From contig OZ243889.1 of the NCBI GenBank assembly GCA_965213525.1, forward strand, positions 1,922,001-1,986,000: 64,000 nucleotides of DNA. The letters are read 5' to 3'. Numbering within the stretch: position 1 is the first letter of the stretch; each line of letters starts with the position of its first letter. Positions 35,222 to 43,333 of the stretch are shown piece by piece. The notes beneath the pieces were generated by a model. The model saw only the letters and a program-made list of their open reading frames with translations, was not told the DNA's origin and searched no databases. Source of the stretch: G965213525 sp965213525. GTDB taxonomy: Bacteria; Actinomycetota; Acidimicrobiia; Acidimicrobiales; Poriferisodalaceae. A program made the position numbers and the translations under genes.

Positions 35222-36541
35222 CTACAACAAGAGCTCGCCGAGGCCGTGGATGACCAGGCCCAGCACGGCCCCGACGAGCGTCCCGTTGATGCGGATGAAC
35301 TGGAGGTCACGACCGACGGCGAGCTCGATGCGGTCGCTGGCGTCTGCTGCGTCCCAGCGCTCGACGGTGGTGACGATGAGATCGCCAAGCTCGGCTCGGG
35401 CCACGGCCAGCCCCCGGTCGACGATCCGGGCCAGACCCGACTGGACCCGTTCGCGGAGCTCGGCGTCGATGACGAGCCGGCCGCCCAGCTCGATCACCTG
35501 GACGACCGCCCGGCGACGGATGTCGCTGTCGGGGTCGCGCAGCGCCGCGCTCAGCTCGTCTCGCCCCGAGGACCACAGCGAGGCGATCCAGCCGGTCACC
35601 TCGGGCAGGTCCAGCGCCTCGTTCCACAGCGCCTCGAGCTGTCGAGCGGCCGGCCCGCCGTGGTCGAGCTCCTCGACGAGTGCGGCGAGCCGGTCGGCGA
35701 GCTCGGCGCGGAACGGGTGGTCGGGCTCATCGGCGATCTCGGCGGCGAAGCGGGCGAGCCCGCCCTCGATGCGGTTGTAGACCCGCTCGTCGACGAAGGC
35801 CGGCACCCAGCGGGGGGACTCCTGGCCGAGGCGGTGACGGAAGATGTGGCGGTTGCGCTGCAAGAACCGCACCCCGAAGGACAAGGCCCGGTCGACCAGG
35901 CGCTCGACCCGGCCCTCGACCAGGCTGGTCTCGATGGCGCGGGCCGCGATGGTGGCCACCGGCACCCGCCGCAGCCGCTGTTCGACCAGGTCGGCGATCT
36001 CGGGGCCGAGGAGGTCGGCATCGAGGGTCGAGGTCACATCGGCCAGCGTGCGGGCTGCGCCGTCCACCAGGCGCCGCGCGTCGTCGGGGTCGCTCATCCA
36101 CGAGCCGATCGTGCCGACGACGTCGCGCTCGGCGAGGCGCTCGGCGATGACGGTGTCGTCGAGGAAGTTGGTCTCGACGAACTCGGCGAGGCTCGCCCCC
36201 AGGGCGGCCTTGCGGGTGGGCAGGATCGCCGTGTGGGGGATCGGCAGGCCGAGCGGGTGGCGGAACAGCGCGGTGACCGCGAACCAGTCGGCCAGCCCTC
36301 CGATGACCGCGGCCTCGGCAGCGGCCTCGACGTAGCCGAGCCACCCGGGGCCCCGGGCGATGCGGGCCACGACGAAGATCGCCGCTGCCAGCACGACCAG
36401 GCCGGTGGCCCGCAGGCGAGCCCGCCGCAGCGCGGCCCGTCGTTCGTGCTCGTCGTCACCTGCCACCGCCCGCAACGGATCAGCCGGCAGCTCGTCTGCT
36501 GGGGTGGACGAGCCGACGGGGGCGGTCGTCGGATCGGGCAT
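35222..36541 (-). CDS. DUF445 family membrane protein
   Basis: This 439-residue protein has a Pro/Asp-rich lead, then a hydrophobic segment (LVVLAAAIFVVARI) followed by GWLGYVEAAAEAAVIGGLADWFAVTALFRHPLG, the hallmark of DUF445 (YjiN) proteins with the conserved ADWFAV. A long amphipathic helical region and a final membrane segment (GTLVGAVLGLVIHGLGELLL) follow. The family is widespread; its biochemical role is unknown and probably envelope-related. The ATG at 36541 is divergent from the acyl-CoA ligase gene with 66 bases between the starts. Confidence 0.88.
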   Translation of the reverse strand: MPDPTTAPVGSSTPADELPADPLRAVAGDDEHERRAALRRARLRATGLVVLAAAIFVVARIARGPGWLGYVEAAAEAAVIGGLADWFAVTALFRHPLGLPIPHTAILPTRKAALGASLAEFVETNFLDDTVIAERLAERDVVGTIGSWMSDPDDARRLVDGAARTLADVTSTLDADLLGPEIADLVEQRLRRVPVATIAARAIETSLVEGRVERLVDRALSFGVRFLQRNRHIFRHRLGQESPRWVPAFVDERVYNRIEGGLARFAAEIADEPDHPFRAELADRLAALVEELDHGGPAARQLEALWNEALDLPEVTGWIASLWSSGRDELSAALRDPDSDIRRRAVVQVIELGGRLVIDAELRERVQSGLARIVDRGLAVARAELGDLIVTTVERWDAADASDRIELAVGRDLQFIRINGTLVGAVLGLVIHGLGELLL

Positions 36542-36593
36542 CGGGCCAGTGTGGCGGTCGACGCTGCCCCCGGGAGCCATCGGCGCCGGCGGG

Positions 36594-36599
36594 TAGCGT
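36594..36599 (+). promoter_or_regulatory. -10-like box of the acyl-CoA ligase gene
   Basis: TAGCGT ends eight bases before the GTG at 36608, compatible with a leaderless transcript. Confidence 0.4.
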
Positions 36600-36607
36600 C
36601 GCCGGTC

Positions 36608-38257
36608 GTGGGGCGACCGGACGGGGCGGCGCACCTCCTGACCCCCGGGCACGAGTGGCTGCCCGCCGACTGGGCCGCCGGTGGCCTCACCGCCCGCTGG
36701 GCCGAGCTGTGGCGCGCGGACCCCGAGGCCCGCGTCGTCCACGACGCCCGGCGGGGTTGGCTGCGCCGCGGCGAGCTCGACTCCCTGAGCGCCCGGGCGG
36801 CCGGGGTGCTGCACGCCGTCGGCGCACGACCGGGAGACCGGGTGCTGGTGTCGGCGGCGGCGTCGGTCGACCTGGTGATCGCCCACGTCGGCGCGCTGCG
36901 CCTCGGGTTGGTCGTGGTCCCCGCCCACACCGGGTACACCCGACGCGAGCTCGATCACATCGTCGACGACGCCGAGCCGGTGGTGGCCGTGCTCGACGAT
37001 CCCCGCCGCCTCGCCGGCGGGCCCGGGCCCGACGCCCGCAGTCCGGACGGGCACGTCGGCGGAGCAAGCGGCCCGGTGGTCCTGCCGCCCGAGCTCGACG
37101 CCGACCCCGCCAGCGACACGTCCCCTCGTGAGCCGCTCGACCTCGACGCCGCAGCCCCAGACGATCCCGCCATGATCATGTACACCTCGGGCACCACGGG
37201 GCGCCCGAAGGGTGCGGTGCTAACCCACGCCAACCTGCTCGCCGGCGCCGCTGCCGTCGTCGCCGCCTGGCGCTGGACGCCCGTGGACCGGCTCGTGCTG
37301 TGCCTGCCCCTGTTCCACATGCACGGTCTCGGTGTCGGCGTGCACGGCACGCTGACCGCCGGCGCCTCGGCGGTGATCGTCGAGCGCTTCGATCCCGGGG
37401 GCGTCATCGACGCGGCGGCCGATCACGGTGCGACGATGCTGTTCGGCGTGCCCACCATGTGGTCGCGCTTGGTCGAGCACGCCCGGGTCGGTGAGCTGTC
37501 GTCGCTGCGCCTGGCGGTGAGCGGATCCGCGCCGCTGTCAGCGGAGCTGCACGCCACGATCGCCGAGCGCACGGGACTCGAGGTCCTCGAGCGCTACGGC
37601 ATGACCGAGACGCTGATGCTCACGTCGAACCCCTACGACGGACCGCGCAAGCCCGGCACCGTCGGGGTGGCCCTGCCGGGGGTGTCGGTCCGCACGGCCG
37701 GTGACGGCGAACGGGGCGAGGCCGAACAGGGCGAGGGCGAACGGGGCGCAAGCGAACAGGGCGAGATCGAGGTGAGCGGACCCAACGTCTTCGGCGGGTA
37801 CTGGCGCCAGCCCGACGCCACCGAGGCGGCGTTCACCGACGACGGGTGGTTCTGCACCGGAGACGTCGGCCGGCGCGACGCCGACGGGTGGTGGCAGATC
37901 GTCGGCCGCACCAAGGAGCTGATCATCACCGGGGGCTACAACGTCTTCCCCCGCGAGGTCGAAGACGTGCTGTGCGCCCACCCTGCGGTCGCCGAGGCGG
38001 CCGTGGCGGGCGTGCCTGACGAGCGGTGGGGCGAGCGCGTGGTCGCCCTCGTCGTCGCCGCTGCGGGCTCATCGCCGATCGATCTCGACGACGTCAGTTC
38101 GCACTGCGCCGCCCACCTGGTCGACCACAAGCGACCCCGGGACCTCACCGTGGTCGACGCCCTCCCCCGCAACGCCATGGGCAAGCTCGTGCGACCCGAG
38201 GTCTCCGCCCTGGCCGCTGGCGGCGACGAACAGCACCGAGCGGCCGACGCCGGGTGA
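36608..38257 (+). CDS. Acyl-CoA synthetase, malonyl-CoA synthetase (MatB)-like
   Basis: This 549-residue AMP-forming ligase has the P-loop-like MIMYTSGTTGRPKGAVLTH, LCLPLFHMHGLGVGVHG, LERYGMTETLMLTSNPYDG and the hinge region TGDVGRRDADGWWQIVGR followed by the A10-type NAMGKLVRPE with the catalytic Lys. The combination LPLFHMHGLG plus MTETLMLTSNPYDG...PGTVG resembles MatB, which activates malonate or methylmalonate to CoA esters. The specificity call is tentative. A loop near residues 367-386 consists of a 30-bp in-frame duplication (GERGEAEQGE/GERGASEQGE). The GTG start at 36608 is close behind a TAGCGT box; the open frame upstream is antisense to DUF445 and not credible. Confidence 0.88.
   Translation: MGRPDGAAHLLTPGHEWLPADWAAGGLTARWAELWRADPEARVVHDARRGWLRRGELDSLSARAAGVLHAVGARPGDRVLVSAAASVDLVIAHVGALRLGLVVVPAHTGYTRRELDHIVDDAEPVVAVLDDPRRLAGGPGPDARSPDGHVGGASGPVVLPPELDADPASDTSPREPLDLDAAAPDDPAMIMYTSGTTGRPKGAVLTHANLLAGAAAVVAAWRWTPVDRLVLCLPLFHMHGLGVGVHGTLTAGASAVIVERFDPGGVIDAAADHGATMLFGVPTMWSRLVEHARVGELSSLRLAVSGSAPLSAELHATIAERTGLEVLERYGMTETLMLTSNPYDGPRKPGTVGVALPGVSVRTAGDGERGEAEQGEGERGASEQGEIEVSGPNVFGGYWRQPDATEAAFTDDGWFCTGDVGRRDADGWWQIVGRTKELIITGGYNVFPREVEDVLCAHPAVAEAAVAGVPDERWGERVVALVVAAAGSSPIDLDDVSSHCAAHLVDHKRPRDLTVVDALPRNAMGKLVRPEVSALAAGGDEQHRAADAG
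37706..37765. repeat. 30-bp tandem duplication inside the ligase gene
   Basis: Two copies start at 37706 and 37736. They encode two ten-residue Gly/Glu-rich units in a surface loop between the acyl-binding and hinge regions. The reading frame is preserved. Confidence 0.85.
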
Positions 38258-38321
38258 GCGGCGCCTCGCTGACCCGGCCGTCGTGCTCAGCGCCCCGTCG
38301 CCACGCAGCTGAGCGGTGGGC

Positions 38322-38456
38322 TCAGCGACCCTCCTCGGACTGCGCGGACAGCAGCTGCTGCTCGTGCTCGGGATGGTCGTGCTCGACGTGGTCGATGACC
38401 TCGCTGTGGAAGGTGAAGACCAGCTCGCAGTAGGGACACGTGTGCGGTGTGCTCAT
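38322..38456 (-). CDS. 44-residue C2H2-type zinc-finger protein
   Basis: This very small gene encodes MSTPHTCPYCELVFTFHSEV followed by IDHVEHDHPEHEQQ. CPYC followed 12-17 residues later by HVEHDH gives a classical Cys2-His2 zinc site; the rest is a Gln/Glu-rich tail. An AGGA element lies about 8 bases before the ATG at 38456, and the codon use is like its neighbours. It lies 29 bases downstream of the DUF3054 gene on the same strand, so the two are probably co-transcribed. Function unknown; a DNA- or protein-binding role is likely from the fold only. Confidence 0.72.
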   Translation of the reverse strand: MSTPHTCPYCELVFTFHSEVIDHVEHDHPEHEQQLLSAQSEEGR

Positions 38457-38484
38457 GGCGCATCCTGCCCGGCGCGTCGGCCCC

Positions 38485-38892
38485 TCACAACGTCTCGGCA
38501 CTGCGGCGCACCACGCCCCGTCGGACCTCGGAGTCGTCGCCGCCTCCGACGAGCCGCCCGGCCAGGACCCGCCACCCCACCATCGCTGTCACCAGCACGG
38601 TCGTGGTGACCACCACGAAGCTGGCGGCGGTGTCGGCGTCGAAGGCCGTTCGGCGGATCACCATGCCGACCGCCACGGTCAACAGGGCGACGCCGAGACC
38701 GGTCGGTACGGCGATGGGCCGCCGCCACGCCCGCAACGCCACCCAGGCGACGATCGTCGCGACCAGGAACGGCGCTGCGGTCTCCAGGATCCCGGCCACC
38801 GACGAGACCCGGTCATGGGAGCGCCGCCCCAGGATCGCGAACACCGTGACGGCCACCAGGTCCAACGCCATCGACCGTTGCCGCCACGTCAC
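38485..38892 (-). CDS. DUF3054 membrane protein
   Basis: This 135-residue protein has four hydrophobic segments. The N-terminal LDLVAVTVFAILGRRSHDRV is the conserved start of DUF3054, and WRRPIAVPTGLGVALLTVAVGM is its central helix. Members are small actinobacterial membrane proteins of unknown function. The GTG at 38892 begins MTWRQRSMALD; the ATG seven codons later is an alternative. It is divergent from the glycosyltransferase gene at 38983, and the zinc-finger gene follows it. Confidence 0.82.
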   Translation of the reverse strand: MTWRQRSMALDLVAVTVFAILGRRSHDRVSSVAGILETAAPFLVATIVAWVALRAWRRPIAVPTGLGVALLTVAVGMVIRRTAFDADTAASFVVVTTTVLVTAMVGWRVLAGRLVGGGDDSEVRRGVVRRSAETL

Positions 38893-38970
38893 AGAAGCAC
38901 GCTACCGACGGCGATCGCCGGCTACCGACGGCTCATCCGACGCCGGTCCGGGGCGCTGGCCCGCTGCTCC

Positions 38971-38976
38971 TAGCCT
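38971..38976 (+). promoter_or_regulatory. -10-like box of the glycosyltransferase gene
   Basis: TAGCCT is followed by six bases and the ATG at 38983; leaderless spacing. Confidence 0.45.
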
Positions 38977-38982
38977 CGGGAC

Positions 38983-40209
38983 ATGGCCGACTTCTTCCAG
39001 AACGGCGTGGTCCCCACCCTCCATGCCCTGGGCGAACGGCGCACCGCTGACCTCGAGTCCCAGCTCGTGGAGTGGTCGGCTGACACCCCGATGGCGCTGG
39101 TGCTGCCCTCGCTGTACAGCGAGCTGGAGGGTCCCGCCCTCGGTCACATCGTCGATCAGCTCGCCGGGGTGCCCTACCTCGACGAGATCGTGATCGGCCT
39201 CGACCGGGCCGACGCCGACCAGTTCGCCCGGGCCAGGAAGTTCTTCTCGGTCCTGCCCCAACGTCACCGCATCCTCTGGAACGACGGCCCCCGGTTGCGA
39301 GCCGTCGACACCGCCCTGGCCGAGCAGGGCCTCGCCCCTCCCCACCCCGGCAAGGGTCGCAACGTCTGGTACTGCCTGGGCTACGTGCTGGCGTCGAGTC
39401 GGGCCACGGCGGTGGCCATGCACGACTGCGACATCTTGACCTACGACCGCGGCCTGCTCGCCCGGCTGGTGTACCCGATCGTCGAGCCGAGCTTCGACTA
39501 CGCCTTCTGCAAGGGCTTCTACTACCGCTCGGCCGACGGGCGCCTCAACGGCCGGGTGGCCCGGTTGCTCGTCACCCCGCTCGTACGAGCCCTCGAGCTG
39601 ACCGTGGGCCAACGGGCCTACCTCGACTTCCTCGACAGCTTCCGCTACCCGCTCGCCGGCGAGCAGGCGATGCGCATCGACGTCGTCCAGACGCTGCGCA
39701 TCCCCTCGGACTGGGGCCTGGAGATCGGGTTGCTGTCCGAGGTGTTCCGCCAGTTCAACCCCCGCCGGGTGTGCCAGGTCGACATCGCCGACGCCTACGA
39801 CCACAAGCACCAGCCGCTGTCCGCCGAGGACCCCGACGCCGGGTTGCACCGCATGGCCGTCGACATCACCAAGGCGATCTACCGCAAGTTGGCGATCGAG
39901 GGCACGGTGCTCAGCCCCGAGGTGTTCCGCACGGTCAAGGCCGCCTACTACCGTCAGGCGCTGGAGATGGTCGACCGGTACCAGGACGACGCCACGATCA
40001 ACGGACTCGACTTCGACCGCCACAACGAGGAGCGGATGGTCGAGATGTTCGCCGGGGCGGTCGTGCACGCCGGTGACACCTACCTGGCCAACCCCATGGA
40101 GACGCCGTTCCTGCCCAGCTGGTCACGGGTGCGCTCGGCGATGCCCGAGCTGCTCGATCAGCTGGCTGATGCCGTCGAAGCCGACCAGCACGAGGTGGGC
40201 GCCGCCTGA
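38983..40209 (+). CDS. GpgS-like glycosyltransferase (glucosyl-3-phosphoglycerate or mannosylglycerate synthase family)
   Basis: This 408-residue cytosolic GT-A enzyme shows ALVLPSLYSELEGPALGHIV and YLDEIVIGLDRADADQFARA in the nucleotide-binding half, the acidic metal-binding motif HDCDIL near residue 148, and SDWGLEIGLLSEVF with DAYDHKHQPL further on, as in GpgS/GT81-related enzymes. These transfer glucose (or mannose) to 3-phosphoglycerate or glycerate to make the compatible solute glucosylglycerate or mannosylglycerate. The gene directly faces a GH13_18 phosphorylase, a pairing seen in glucosylglycerate metabolism, which supports a solute role. I see no separate phosphatase nearby. Confidence 0.75.
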   Translation: MADFFQNGVVPTLHALGERRTADLESQLVEWSADTPMALVLPSLYSELEGPALGHIVDQLAGVPYLDEIVIGLDRADADQFARARKFFSVLPQRHRILWNDGPRLRAVDTALAEQGLAPPHPGKGRNVWYCLGYVLASSRATAVAMHDCDILTYDRGLLARLVYPIVEPSFDYAFCKGFYYRSADGRLNGRVARLLVTPLVRALELTVGQRAYLDFLDSFRYPLAGEQAMRIDVVQTLRIPSDWGLEIGLLSEVFRQFNPRRVCQVDIADAYDHKHQPLSAEDPDAGLHRMAVDITKAIYRKLAIEGTVLSPEVFRTVKAAYYRQALEMVDRYQDDATINGLDFDRHNEERMVEMFAGAVVHAGDTYLANPMETPFLPSWSRVRSAMPELLDQLADAVEADQHEVGAA

Positions 40210-40236
40210 CCTGCGGCCACGGCCCCGCCCGGGCGT

Positions 40237-42210
40237 TCAGCTCGCCGTGTTGGTGATCCAGACGGTCTGGTAGGGCACCAGCGCCAGGCGGTCGTCGTCG
40301 TGACGCACCGGCTGACCGCTCAACAGGTCGACCCACTCCTCGGTGATCACCAGGTTGAGCTGGTCGATGCGCAGGTCGACCGGCTCGGCGGTCACGTTCG
40401 ACACGGCGAAGACGCTGCGGAGGCGGTCACGGCTCTGGCGCCAGCACCCGAACAGAGACTGCCCGAGGTGCAGGGTGAACTGGGTGGCGTTGGGGTGGAA
40501 CGCCGGGTGGGTGCCGCGCAGCTCGAGCAGCGTCGTGATGGCAGCGAAGGCCTGCGCCCTTGGATCGCCAGGATCGGCCAGTGCCTCCCGCACGTCGTCG
40601 AGGCGGAGCTGGCGGCGGTTGATGGAGCGGTTGCGCCCGGTCGCCGCCACGAGCTGCGGGTCGCCCTTGGTGGCCAGCAGCGAGTGGATGTAGAGGGCGG
40701 GGATGCCCTCGATGGCCAACATGATGGCGTGGGCGCAGACGAAGCGCTCGAGGTGCCAGGCCTCGTCGCCGTGGAAGGTCTGACCCAGCGCATCGAACAG
40801 CGAGGTGTTCAGCTCGTAGGGACGTGGCCCCGACGGCGAGTCGTAGTACGACACGAGCCCGCCGCCGGCCGAGACGGTGTCGATCACGGCGTCGATGTCG
40901 GCGTCGTCGAGGAGGCCTTCGGCGGGCCGCAGGCCGATGCCGTCGTGGCTCGACAAGAAGTTCAGGTAGGCCGTGCCGTCGCGCGCCGCCGGCATCGACA
41001 TCATCCAGGTCCGCAGGTGCTCGGACCGCCCGGCGAGCAGCGCGTGGAGCACCAGCGGCGGCAGGCTGAAGTTGTAGATGACGTGGGCCTCGTCGCCGTG
41101 GCCGAAGTACCTGAGGTTCTGGGTGTTGGGCACGTTGGTCTCGGTGATCAGCACCGAGCCCGGCGCCCGGGCCTCGACCAGGGTGCGCAGCAACTTGACC
41201 AGCTCGTGGGTCTGTTGCAGGTGCATGCACGGGGTGCCGGGCCGCTTCCAGACGTAGGCCACGGCGTCGAGGCGCAGGTAGCGAGCGCCCGAGCGGAGGT
41301 ACCGACCGACGATCCGCAACATCTCGCACAGCAGATCGGGCTGGGACCAGTCGAGGTCGGCCTGGTCGTGGGAGAACGTGCACCACACGTGACGGCGGCC
41401 CGCCGCGGTGTCGGTGGGCCGCAGGAGGGGGGCGGAGCGGGGTCGGACCACCGAGTCCAGGTCGTCATCGGGTTCGGCGGTCACGAACCAGCGGCGCCCG
41501 GGCTCGACGTCGGCGACGAGCTCGGCGAACCAGGCCGAGCCGACCGAGGCATGGTTGAGCACCAGATCGAACATCAGCTCGACCTCATCGGCCAGCGCCT
41601 CGACGTCGTCCCAGGTGCCGACCTCGGGCCTCACCGCCTCGAAGTCGACGACCGAAAAGCCGTCATCGGAGCTGAACGGGAAGAACGGCAGCAGGTGCAC
41701 GGCCGAGAACGCGCCAGCGAGGTCGTCGACGACGAACCGGCGCAGCGTGGTGAGCGGGGCCTCGTCGGCGGCCAGCAACGTGTCGGCGTAGGTGACGAGC
41801 ATGGCGTCGGCCTCGGTCCACAGCTGGTTCGCCGAGCGGCCGGGCCGACGTGCGCGGACGGGGCGGCTCGAAGCGCAGTCGTCGGCCGGGGCGCCCGTGT
41901 CGACGGGGTCACGGGGCACGAGGGGCTCGGTGAGGCCGATCGCGGTGGTCGCTCGCCGGGCGAGCTCGCCTCGAGCGGCTGCGTCGAGACGGGGGTAGAG
42001 CACGTCGAGGTGGTCACCGACGCGAGCGAGCAGATCGTCGGTGACCTGGTTCGCCGGTGCGACCCCCAGTCGAACAGGCCCACCCGGTGTGACCTGCGGG
42101 CGGGCAGGCCCACCCGGTGTGACCTGCGGGCGGGCAGGCCCACCCGGTGTGACCTGCAGGCGGGCAGGCCCGGCGGGCCGCTCGCCGTGAGGCCGTGAGG
42201 ACGACGACAT
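40237..42210 (-). CDS. GH13 subfamily 18 phosphorylase (probable glucosylglycerate phosphorylase)
   Basis: This 657-residue alpha-amylase-fold enzyme has the catalytic segments SAVHLLPFFPFSSDDGFSVV, LMFDLVLNHAS, ARYLRLDAVAYVWKRPGT (nucleophile Asp) and VLITETNVPN (acid/base Glu), then FLSSHDGIGLRP. This arrangement is that of sucrose-phosphorylase-like GH13_18 enzymes, which include glucosylglycerate phosphorylase. Facing a GpgS-like transferase, the best guess is reversible phosphorolysis of glucosylglycerate to glucose 1-phosphate and glycerate; sucrose phosphorylase remains possible. The first 50 residues include a ten-residue repeat of Pro/Gly/Val-rich sequence encoded by a 30-bp tandem repeat. 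The ATG at 42210 follows a TACCAT box. Confidence 0.8.
   Translation of the reverse strand: MSSSSRPHGERPAGPARLQVTPGGPARPQVTPGGPARPQVTPGGPVRLGVAPANQVTDDLLARVGDHLDVLYPRLDAAARGELARRATTAIGLTEPLVPRDPVDTGAPADDCASSRPVRARRPGRSANQLWTEADAMLVTYADTLLAADEAPLTTLRRFVVDDLAGAFSAVHLLPFFPFSSDDGFSVVDFEAVRPEVGTWDDVEALADEVELMFDLVLNHASVGSAWFAELVADVEPGRRWFVTAEPDDDLDSVVRPRSAPLLRPTDTAAGRRHVWCTFSHDQADLDWSQPDLLCEMLRIVGRYLRSGARYLRLDAVAYVWKRPGTPCMHLQQTHELVKLLRTLVEARAPGSVLITETNVPNTQNLRYFGHGDEAHVIYNFSLPPLVLHALLAGRSEHLRTWMMSMPAARDGTAYLNFLSSHDGIGLRPAEGLLDDADIDAVIDTVSAGGGLVSYYDSPSGPRPYELNTSLFDALGQTFHGDEAWHLERFVCAHAIMLAIEGIPALYIHSLLATKGDPQLVAATGRNRSINRRQLRLDDVREALADPGDPRAQAFAAITTLLELRGTHPAFHPNATQFTLHLGQSLFGCWRQSRDRLRSVFAVSNVTAEPVDLRIDQLNLVITEEWVDLLSGQPVRHDDDRLALVPYQTVWITNTAS
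42081..42170. repeat. 30-bp tandem repeat, 3 copies, in the phosphorylase N-terminus
   Basis: Copies begin at 42081, 42111 and 42141 and are nearly identical. Each encodes ten residues (core VTPGGPARPQ) in the non-catalytic N-terminal tail. The period is a multiple of three, so the frame survives copy-number change. Confidence 0.9.
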
Positions 42211-42219
42211 GGTCGAGCG

Positions 42220-42225
42220 ATGGTA
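42220..42225 (-). promoter_or_regulatory. -10-like box of the GH13_18 gene
   Basis: TACCAT on the minus strand ends nine bases before the ATG at 42210, consistent with a leaderless or nearly leaderless transcript. Confidence 0.4.
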
Positions 42226-42253
42226 CCGAAGGCACCTGGCCCGTCGGGCCCGC

Positions 42254-43162
42254 TCAGTCGTCCCCGCCACCCCGACCTGGTCGATCGGTCAGAGCCGGCG
42301 GTGTGCGAGCTTCGAGCCACCCGCTGATCTCGGTGAGCACGGCGTGGCGCCTCGCTCCGTTCAGGACCTCGTGGAGCCCTTCGTGCACCGACAGGGTGAC
42401 GTCGGCGCCGGCCAGCTCGCCCACCAGCCACTCGGCCCCCGACACCGGGGTGATCTGGTCGTCCCGACCGTGCACGAACAGGATCGGCAGCGAACCCAGA
42501 CCCGAGGCGCCGGCCCTGATGCGATCAACGGCGTCGAGGATGGCGCGGGCCGTGCCGAGTCGGGGCCGTCCGTGATCGACCAACGGGTCGTCGCGGTAGG
42601 CCTGGGTGACAGCCGGGTCCGAGCAGATCTGATCGACGTCAAGGGGTGGGGTCAGCCGGGCGGTGGGCACGACGGCGGCGAGTCTCCGCAGCACGGCGAC
42701 GGCCGGGGCGGCGATGTCGTGGCCGGCATCGAGGGCCACACCCGAGACGACCAGGGCGTGCCAGCGCTGCGGGGCGCGCCGAGCCGCCTCGAGGACGACG
42801 AGTGAACCCATCGAGTGCCCGAGCAGGACCACCGGGCCGCTGACATCAGCCCATGCCACGACGGCGTCGAGGTCGTCGACGGCAAGCGCCAGATCCCGCA
42901 GGTCGCCCTGGCGGCCCGCGGAACGTCCGTGCCCGCGGTGGTCGGCCCCGGCCACGGCCCACCCCCGCCCCGCCAGGTGCTCGGCGACGTGGCGGTAGCG
43001 ACCGAGGTGCTCGGCGAGGCCGTGGGCGAGGACGACCAGTCCCCTCGCCGGTGTTGAGGGCCGCCATCGCCGGGCGTGCAGCACCACCCCGTCAGAGGTG
43101 GTGATGGAGGCGTCGTCGTGGGCGAACGCCGGCCATTCGGGTCGCATCGCTGCGCCGTCCAC
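42254..43162 (-). CDS. Alpha/beta hydrolase, monoacylglycerol-lipase type
   Basis: This 302-residue hydrolase has the oxyanion segment LVVLAHGLAEHLGRY, the nucleophile elbow GHSMGS, AVAGADHRGHGRSAG, and the late acid and His regions LFVHGRDDQITP and SVHEGLHEVLN. The HGxxEHxGRY pattern matches lysophospholipase/monoacylglycerol lipases, which release fatty acids from glycerides. The GTG at 43162 is chosen because a TACGGT box ends seven bases upstream; an ATG five codons later would also serve. It is downstream of nothing on this strand and divergent from the FMO gene. Confidence 0.88.
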   Translation of the reverse strand: MDGAAMRPEWPAFAHDDASITTSDGVVLHARRWRPSTPARGLVVLAHGLAEHLGRYRHVAEHLAGRGWAVAGADHRGHGRSAGRQGDLRDLALAVDDLDAVVAWADVSGPVVLLGHSMGSLVVLEAARRAPQRWHALVVSGVALDAGHDIAAPAVAVLRRLAAVVPTARLTPPLDVDQICSDPAVTQAYRDDPLVDHGRPRLGTARAILDAVDRIRAGASGLGSLPILFVHGRDDQITPVSGAEWLVGELAGADVTLSVHEGLHEVLNGARRHAVLTEISGWLEARTPPALTDRPGRGGGDD

Positions 43163-43169
43163 GAGGTGG

Positions 43170-43175
43170 ACCGTA
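43170..43175 (-). promoter_or_regulatory. -10-like box of the lipase gene
   Basis: TACGGT on the minus strand ends seven bases before the GTG at 43162; leaderless spacing. Confidence 0.42.
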
Positions 43176-43333
43176 TCCAACGCTGCCCACGGCCCCCACA
43201 GGGCTCGACCGCCGGGCCTGACCTGACCCGGCCCGGTCCGTCGGACCATCGGCGCAGACGGCGACGGCGTCGTCAAGAGCGCAGACGACGGCGGCGGCGG
43301 CGTCGATGGCGCAGACGGCGGCATGATCGGCAG

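Noticed and set aside
35216..36607. Long plus-strand extension of the acyl-CoA ligase frame
   Set aside because: It runs antisense through the DUF445 gene and has no recognisable domain; the ligase starts at 36608.
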